Of a stretch of DNA of 64,000 nucleotides, positions 58,602 to 64,000 are shown piece by piece. The DNA is from Sphingosinicella sp. LHD-64 (GTDB lineage: Bacteria > Pseudomonadota > Alphaproteobacteria > Sphingomonadales > Sphingomonadaceae). The notes under the pieces are model-generated. The model saw only the letters and a program-made list of their open reading frames with translations, was not told the origin of the DNA and did no database searches. The DNA lies in NCBI RefSeq assembly GCF_031157375.1, contig NZ_JAVIFV010000004.1:728336-792335 (forward strand). The letters are read 5' to 3'. The stretch's first letter is position 1, and each line of letters begins with the position of its first letter. A program made the translations under genes and the position numbers.

Positions 58602-59417
58602 ATGTCGAGTATGACAGCGTTCTTTCGTTCCGCCGGGTCCGCATGGCGCGCCGCGATCGCCGCCCTGATCGTGATCGCCGCCTCGACCGCCGCCTATGCG
58701 ATGCGAGTCTCGCCGATGGTGGTCGAGATGGAAACCCGCGGCTCCAACGCTGTCGCCAGGATCGAGGTGCAGAACCTCAATCCCGGCAATCTCGCCTACG
58801 AGACCCGGATCACACGCATGCAGTTCGATGAGAACGGCAATGTGACGGAAACACCGGCCGATGAAGAATTCCTCGTCTTCCCGCCGCAGGGCGTGCTGCC
58901 GACCAACGGCCGCCAGGTCATCCGCCTGCAGTGGGTCGGCCCGGCCGAGATTCCGGCGTCCCAGGCTTATTATGTGTCGGTGAATCAGCTTCCCGTCGCG
59001 CTCGAGCCGGGCGCCCCCGAAAATCTCGGCGCGCAGGTCCAGATCGTCTACCATATGAAGGCGCTGGTAATCGTCGCGCCGCCTGGCGCGACGCCCAATG
59101 TCGAAACGGCTTCCGCCCGCGCGATCGACTATCAGCCGCCGCCGCCGCCAGACGGCTCGGCTACCCCGCCGGCGGGTCCCGGCGTCGAGATCCGGTTGCG
59201 CAATACGGGTCGCCGCCATGCGCTGATGTCGGTCTATGGCTGGCGCATCGAAGGCATGGGCCTGGACGGTCAGCCGCTGCGACTGGACGTGAGCCCGGAC
59301 GAACTCAATCGGGCGATCGGCACCGGTTACGTCCCCGCTCTCGGCGAGCGTACCTTCCGCTTCCCGGTGAGCTATGGCTTCGGGCCGCAGCCCATTCGGG
59401 TCAGTTTCACGCAGTGA
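58602..59417 (+). CDS. Pilus periplasmic chaperone (PapD-like)
   Basis: The 271-residue protein has an export signal (AIAALIVIAASTAAYA) and a PapD-like N-terminal domain: MRVSPMVVEMETRGSNAVAR, LVFPPQGVLPTNGRQVIRLQ and ASQAYYVSVNQLP. It holds pilus subunits by donor-strand complementation before the usher takes them. Its stop overlaps the usher GTG. Confidence 0.92.
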   Translation: MSSMTAFFRSAGSAWRAAIAALIVIAASTAAYAMRVSPMVVEMETRGSNAVARIEVQNLNPGNLAYETRITRMQFDENGNVTETPADEEFLVFPPQGVLPTNGRQVIRLQWVGPAEIPASQAYYVSVNQLPVALEPGAPENLGAQVQIVYHMKALVIVAPPGATPNVETASARAIDYQPPPPPDGSATPPAGPGVEIRLRNTGRRHALMSVYGWRIEGMGLDGQPLRLDVSPDELNRAIGTGYVPALGERTFRFPVSYGFGPQPIRVSFTQ

Positions 59418-61987
59418 CGCGCACCCACCTGTTCTGCGCCGTCGCATTGTCCGCCTTCTGGGTGGGCGAGGCTTACGGGCAGGCGAGCGTGCCCTTGCCG
59501 GCCGCGCAGCCGACCACGCCGGTGCCGTTGCCCGGGGCGACTCCCTCGGCACCCGCGCCAACCGTCGGTCAGTCGCGCGTCCCTATCGGGCGTCATGGCC
59601 GGCCCGACCTCAATCCCTACGAGCGCGACATCGACATGACGGTGCCGCTCACCTATCGGAACCGCAATCTCGGCGACATTCCGGTGCGGCTCACCTTCGA
59701 CGACCAGTTCTTCGTCGAGACCGCGACGTTCGTCCGGCTGATCACCCCGCTCCTGAACGAGGAGGCTCTTGGTGCCGTCGTGTCGCGGTTGCAGCCGCGC
59801 CAGACGTTTACCGCCGAGGATCTCGCGGCCAGCGGGGTTTCGCTGGAATATGATCCGAGCAGCCTTTCGGTGGTCGTGCTGCGCATCGAGCCGTCGCAGC
59901 GGGCCGTCGAGATGCTGTTCGCGCCGCCGGCCGATGATCGGGACGACATCACCTTGCAGCCGGCCGAATTCTCCGGCTATCTCAACCTCAATGTCATCCA
60001 GAGCTATTTCTGGGAAGAATCCGACGCCGATCTCCCTACCGTCGCCTTGAACGGCGCGCTGCGCTTCGGACGCTTCGTCTTCGAAGGAGACGGGCAGTTC
60101 GGCCAGGAGATCGGGCTGACCGGAGACAGCTATCGCTTTGAACGCAATTATGCGCGGCTGGTCTACGATCAGCCCGAAGATTTTCGGCGCTGGATGGTGG
60201 GTGATCTCAGCCCCGAAATCCGCGGACAGCAGACCTTCGTCCAGATCGGCGGTGTCGGCGTGCTGCGGCAAAGGCGGCGCTTCAACGACTTCCGGTCCGC
60301 CGTCCTGCAAGGCAATCGGCAGCTCGTCCTGCAGCGCGAATCGACCGTTCGGGTGATCCGCAACGGCGTGCTCTATCGCGAGCTGCGCCTGGATGCCGGC
60401 GCCTATGATTTCAGCTCGCTGCCGTTGCTGACCGGCAGCAATGACGTCCAGATCGAGGTTCGCGACAATAGCGGATTCGTCCAGAGCCTGAACTACCAAT
60501 CCTATCTCGACCCGATCGATCTCGATCCGGGCGACTATGAATATGGCGCCTATATCGGCCCGACCAGCCAACGCTTTGGCCGCTCGCCCGATTATGATGG
60601 TCCGGTCGCCTTTTCCGGCTTTTTTCGGAAGGCGTTCTTGAACCGGCCGGCGATCGGCATCGGATTGCAGGCGAGCCGGGAGGTGCAGACCCTTACCGGC
60701 CAGACTCAGTTCGTGGTGGGAAATGGCGGCCGTATCCTGGTGGACGGTGGCGTTAGCAATTCGCGCGGAGTCGGTCAGGGTTACTCGGTCGGTGTCGCCT
60801 ACGACCAGCTTATCGACCGGGCTGGATTGTTGGACACGTTCACCATCCGGGCGGACTATCTCTCGCGCAATTTCGCGAGCCTGGGAAACCCGGATGCGCT
60901 AAACACCACCTCCTGGAGCCTCAACGGGCAATATGCCCGCTCGATCAGCTACAAGCTCACCGTCCTGCTCAACGCCTCTTATATTCGTGGCCGGGGCAAT
61001 CAGGGCGACAGCTATCGTCTCGGCGCACTCGCATCTTACCGGATATCCGAGCGCTGGAGTGTGCGCGCGGGCGTCGACTATGCGCGCTATCCGAGCTCCT
61101 TCGCGCGTGGCGACGGCTTCGGTGTCAACATCGCCCTTGTCTATCAGCCCGATTATCGGCGCCGTGCCGAGGCGCGTTACGAAAGCAATACCGACACCGC
61201 CCAGCTTTCCTATGTGCAATCCGGCCTCAACCAGATCGGCAGCGTCGGCTTCGGCGGCCTGGTCTCGCGCGAGGATGGTGCGGTGCGCGCGCAGGCCTTT
61301 GCAGACTATATCGGTAACCGCTTCGACGCGTCGATCAGCCATGCCAGCTTCGGCCAGAGCCTGTCCTCGTTCGGCGGCGTGAATGTCACCACCGCACGTG
61401 TCGGCACTACTCTCGCCTTCGCCGACGGCATGTTCGGCGTCGGTCGCCGGATCAACGACAGCTTCATGCTCCTCTATGCACATCCCAATCTCGGCGATCG
61501 ACGGGTGGTCGCCGGACAGTCGCTCGCCAGCAACGACTATATCAGCCGTAGTGGCGCGCTGGGCGGCGCGGTTAACAACTTCTTGACCTCCTATGTGACA
61601 CAATCCGTGCAATATGACGTCGAGGATCCACCGACCGGTTATGATGTCGGCCCGGGCGTCGTGCGGGTGAGGCCGCCCTATCGCAGCGGCTATGCTTTGC
61701 GTATTGGTACGGATGCGTTCGTGAGCGCGATCGGCACGCTGCTTCTGCCAGATCGTCAGCCTGTGTCGCTGGTTGGCGGCCGCGTGATTCTGCTGGGCGA
61801 GCCGGCGGGAGAGCCAGTGCCGTTCTTCACGAACTCGGTGGGCCGGTTCGCGGTTGCGAACCTGCTGCCGGGCAGACGATACAAGGTTGAGATATATGGA
61901 AGGCCCGGCACGTTCGAATTCGAGGTTCCTCAGGATTCCACCGGCCTCGTCGATTTGAGCACGGTTCTCCTCGGGGCTGGCAATTGA
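59414..61987 (+). CDS. Fimbrial outer-membrane usher
   Basis: The 857-residue protein starts at GTG 59414 (overlapping the chaperone TGA) with a signal (VTRTHLFCAVALSAFWVGEA). The N-terminal domain is followed by a 24-strand-type barrel, with VIRNGVLYRELRLDAGAYDF and FSSLPLLTGSNDVQIEVRDN typical of ushers. A plug-like insert and a C-terminal domain (ending GTFEFEVPQDSTGLVDLSTV) complete it. It secretes and assembles pilus subunits. The frame upstream of 59414 is spurious. Confidence 0.95.
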   Translation: MTRTHLFCAVALSAFWVGEAYGQASVPLPAAQPTTPVPLPGATPSAPAPTVGQSRVPIGRHGRPDLNPYERDIDMTVPLTYRNRNLGDIPVRLTFDDQFFVETATFVRLITPLLNEEALGAVVSRLQPRQTFTAEDLAASGVSLEYDPSSLSVVVLRIEPSQRAVEMLFAPPADDRDDITLQPAEFSGYLNLNVIQSYFWEESDADLPTVALNGALRFGRFVFEGDGQFGQEIGLTGDSYRFERNYARLVYDQPEDFRRWMVGDLSPEIRGQQTFVQIGGVGVLRQRRRFNDFRSAVLQGNRQLVLQRESTVRVIRNGVLYRELRLDAGAYDFSSLPLLTGSNDVQIEVRDNSGFVQSLNYQSYLDPIDLDPGDYEYGAYIGPTSQRFGRSPDYDGPVAFSGFFRKAFLNRPAIGIGLQASREVQTLTGQTQFVVGNGGRILVDGGVSNSRGVGQGYSVGVAYDQLIDRAGLLDTFTIRADYLSRNFASLGNPDALNTTSWSLNGQYARSISYKLTVLLNASYIRGRGNQGDSYRLGALASYRISERWSVRAGVDYARYPSSFARGDGFGVNIALVYQPDYRRRAEARYESNTDTAQLSYVQSGLNQIGSVGFGGLVSREDGAVRAQAFADYIGNRFDASISHASFGQSLSSFGGVNVTTARVGTTLAFADGMFGVGRRINDSFMLLYAHPNLGDRRVVAGQSLASNDYISRSGALGGAVNNFLTSYVTQSVQYDVEDPPTGYDVGPGVVRVRPPYRSGYALRIGTDAFVSAIGTLLLPDRQPVSLVGGRVILLGEPAGEPVPFFTNSVGRFAVANLLPGRRYKVEIYGRPGTFEFEVPQDSTGLVDLSTVLLGAGN

Positions 61988-61996
61988 GGTAACAAG

Positions 61997-62911
61997 ATGA
62001 TGAAGTTCATTCACCTTCTCCTCGCTGCCGCCTTCGCGGTGCTTCCCGCTGCGGTCGCCGGGCAAAGCGCCGCACCGCCCGCCGCCTGCCGGCTGCGGAT
62101 CGACGCCGCCGCCTCAAGCTGGATCATTCGTGGCTATGATCCCTTCGGCAACAGCGCGCCTTCGGGCACTTTCGAGCTTATCTTTACCAATGAAGGTGAT
62201 CGCGAATGCACCTTCTATCCAATTTTCTCCGTCGATCAGGAGCCGTTCGGCTTGCGTGCGAACAACGGCCGGCGCGTGCCTTATGCGTTGGCGGACATGT
62301 ACGGAAACTACGACGCGACGCCGGTCGCCGGCCGCACCCAGCGCCGCGCGACCCGACGCAGCGTGGTCGTTGCGCCGCGCAGCCAACAGGTCGTGCAATA
62401 TGGCTTCACGGTCGCCGAGGACATGATCTCAGGCGACGGCCTCTATGATCAGCGCGTCCAGATCGAGGCCGAAGGAACGGACGGCCTCCCGCTCAGCGCA
62501 CGTCAGCTCGTGCTCGGCATCGATGTGTTGCCCTCGGCGACGCTTGGCCTGTCGGGTGCTTACCAGGTGAGCAACGGCCAGGCGCTGGTCGATCTCGGCG
62601 AATTGCGCGAGGGTTTTGCCGAGGTTCCATTACAGCTCCGCGTGCAGAGCACCCGGCGTTACAAGCTCATCCTCGAGTCGCAGAACAATGGCCGCCTCGA
62701 GCTGCCGGGGACCGACTGGTTCGTGCCTTATCAGATGAGCCTGGGCGGTCAGTCGGTGGCACTATCGAGCGGCCGCGGCGAACTTTCGGGGCAGAACGGG
62801 CAGGGCCTCACCCGGGAGTCCCTGCCGATCAGGTTCCGCATCGGCGATGTCTCGGATCAGCGTGCCGGCACCTATAGTGACGTGATTTCGGTGTCGGTCG
62901 AGCCCTTGTAA
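61997..62911 (+). CDS. Two-domain pilus subunit, likely tip adhesin
   Basis: The 304-residue protein has a signal (MMKFIHLLLAAAFAVLPAAV) and two domains. The last part ends with a pilin-type strand (GTYSDVISVSVEPL), while the first half lacks pilin features. In archaic chaperone/usher systems the gene after the usher encodes a two-domain tip adhesin, so that is the most likely role. It is 9 bp after the usher stop. Confidence 0.8.
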   Translation: MMKFIHLLLAAAFAVLPAAVAGQSAAPPAACRLRIDAAASSWIIRGYDPFGNSAPSGTFELIFTNEGDRECTFYPIFSVDQEPFGLRANNGRRVPYALADMYGNYDATPVAGRTQRRATRRSVVVAPRSQQVVQYGFTVAEDMISGDGLYDQRVQIEAEGTDGLPLSARQLVLGIDVLPSATLGLSGAYQVSNGQALVDLGELREGFAEVPLQLRVQSTRRYKLILESQNNGRLELPGTDWFVPYQMSLGGQSVALSSGRGELSGQNGQGLTRESLPIRFRIGDVSDQRAGTYSDVISVSVEPL

Positions 62912-63041
62912 ATCGTTTATCACTAACGGAATTTTTACCAAACCTGCGTAAAACCGCAGCATCTGGCTTAACTAATATTCAAAACCTTATCGGTTAAGCA
63001 CGCCTCCAGGACGGCCAAAGGTCGCAACGGGAAGGTGTGCA

Positions 63042-63455
63042 ATGCTGCAGAAATGTGCTCCGGCCGCACTGGCGTGCGCTCTTGTGATGGCGAGTGCGCC
63101 AGCAGGCGCGGAATCCCTCAATTTCAATCTCAGGGCGACCGTTCCGGTCTCCTGCTTCGTCCGGCACACGGCAGCGGGTGCGGGCCCGTCTGCCGGCGCC
63201 GCCGTGGCGCTCGGGCAGATCAACGAATTCTGCAATGCGCCGGGCGGCTACGAGGTCGTTGTCTCTTACGCTCCGGGCACGCTGCGCGGCGCCGTCCTGT
63301 CGGTCGGCAACGAGCAGGTGGTGCTGAACGGGTCGGGTCAGGCGGTGCTGAGCCGGGCCCAGGGCCCGCGCATCCGCGAACGGGCGCTGACCGCCCTGCC
63401 GGGTGCCGGCGGATTCGACACCGATCGCATCGATTTCCGGATCCAGCCGCTATAG
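63042..63455 (+). CDS. Small spore-coat-U-like pilus subunit
   Basis: The 137-residue protein has a signal (CAPAALACALVMASAPAGA) and one subunit domain. Cys residues are in VSCFVRH and INEFCNAPG, and the protein ends DTDRIDFRIQPL. The 130-bp spacer before it contains an inverted repeat (GGCTTAAC and GTTAAGC near 62966-63000) that may regulate it separately from the other pilus genes. Confidence 0.82.
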   Translation: MLQKCAPAALACALVMASAPAGAESLNFNLRATVPVSCFVRHTAAGAGPSAGAAVALGQINEFCNAPGGYEVVVSYAPGTLRGAVLSVGNEQVVLNGSGQAVLSRAQGPRIRERALTALPGAGGFDTDRIDFRIQPL

Positions 63456-63546
63456 GTTGGCAGCGACTTAGGCCGAAACTTCAGGATTCGCCGGTCGCCT
63501 TCCAGCGGCCGGCGTTTCGTTTTTCCGACGGACCCCCAAACGACAA

Positions 63547-63572
63547 GTGCCCGGGCGTTTTCGCCCGGGCAC
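63547..63572. terminator. Hairpin downstream of the pilus cluster
   Basis: GTGCCCGGGCG (63547-63557) and CGCCCGGGCAC (63562-63572) form a perfect 11-bp stem with loop TTTT. No T-run follows, so it may be a Rho-assisted or structural terminator at the end of the pilus operon. Confidence 0.7.
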
Positions 63573-63699
63573 CCGTGTGACGGCTTGCGCCGTCGACCCC
63601 CTTGTGACGCTTCCTGCCCGCGCGCCCCTCTCACCTCGCAAGAGAAAGGCGGGGCCGAAGCCTCCCCGAACCAGGCCTAAGTCCTTGGTCTCGTGGGCT

Positions 63700-64000
63700 G
63701 GACGCTATGCCCGCCTTTTGCTTTTGTCATCGCCCTATCGCCGTTGCGGCGGAATTTAGGCCGGCCCTGTGGCCCGCGAGCCACAGGCGATCGGGGGGCG
63801 CCGCTCGTGTTGCGTTGCCGCCCGGCGCCCCGCAGGGCCTGTACCCATAACCGGCAACGGCCGTGACGGAGTGGATTTTGGTGCAGGGCAAGGAGTGAGG
63901 AGGGAGCGATGCTGGGCGCATCGTGACCGACGAGCGACGCCGCCCTGCGCCAAAAGCCGCCCGCCGCTTCGCGGTCGTCGGGAGAGGCCAGCGGGCGGCG
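63700..64000. other. Highly structured non-coding region at the window edge
   Basis: No credible gene is seen in the last 300 bases. Several nested inverted repeats occur: GGCCCTG/CAGGGCC enclosing a GTGGC/GCCAC hairpin and a GGGGCGCCG/CGGCGCCCC stem; TTTTGGTGCAGGGC (63876-63889) pairing with GCCCTGCGCCAAAA (63941-63954) around CGATGC/GCATCG; and GCCGCCCGC with GCGGGCGGC at the end. This could be a structured RNA or the 5' part of an element that continues past the window. No known RNA family was recognised. Confidence 0.45.

Noticed and set aside
63756..63953. Short minus-strand frames at the right edge as genes
   Set aside because: They cross the inverted-repeat region, have no ribosome-binding site and show no domain; the region looks structural.

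Overview
The window is G+C-rich chromosomal DNA (only a few stretches look richer in A+T) from an alphaproteobacterium, most likely a member of the Sphingomonadales. This rests on the gene content: ChpT, an IHF-beta gene beside rpsA, DUF1465, DUF2336, DUF4112, a GAAC-N7-GAAC type LexA operator, an archaic-type chaperone/usher pilus, and abundant short intergenic REP-like palindromes. No rRNA, CRISPR array, integrase or complete insertion sequence was seen. One tRNA gene, tRNA-Leu(UAA), is present.

Layout. 1-5.5 kb: NAD synthesis (nadC), a peptide-type ABC substrate-binding lipoprotein, PilZ, cupin, tRNA-Leu, ihfB. 5.7-7.7 kb: rpsA and its promoter. 7.7-11.9 kb: an accessory island, visibly less G+C-rich. 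It holds an ADP-ribosyltransferase-fold gene overlapping a SWIB/MDM2-domain gene, both framed by a direct repeat of about 105 bp that copies the rpsA promoter. It also holds a tailspike-like beta-helix protein, a truncated MerR remnant and an uncharacterised coupled gene pair. 12-16.9 kb: hypothetical envelope proteins, then a DUF2336 gene coupled to a histidine-kinase-like protein that lacks the phospho-acceptor histidine. 16.9-30 kb: a GIY-YIG gene between inverted REPs, gltX-gltA, a short ComEC, two GNATs, dodecin, an HxlR-associated group, lexA, an isolated trpG/pabA and ppiD.

30-44.5 kb: mostly housekeeping genes (tpiA, secG, pyrG, kup, cspA-infA, dnaX-ybaB) mixed with an amidohydrolase, an ECF sigma factor with a membrane partner, a patatin and a Tat-exported beta-helix protein. 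44.5-56.5 kb: mtgA, an M23 peptidase, a LytTR regulator, rpoH, an RluD-type pseudouridine synthase, chpT, a PEP-CTERM-like Ser/Thr/Gly repeat protein, dksA, two DUF465 genes, a TPR protein, DUF1465 and a LuxR-type regulator. 57-63.5 kb: a six-gene chaperone/usher pilus cluster (spore-coat-U-like subunits, chaperone, usher, large subunit, small subunit), transcribed away from the LuxR-type gene. The last 300 bases are non-coding and rich in inverted repeats.

The most interesting signals are: the ART-SWIB bicistron inserted at the rpsA promoter; the GIY-YIG nuclease framed by inverted REP palindromes, together with nested REP elements across the window; and the DUF2336 plus His-less kinase pair. 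All functions are read from sequence alone; no searches were run.
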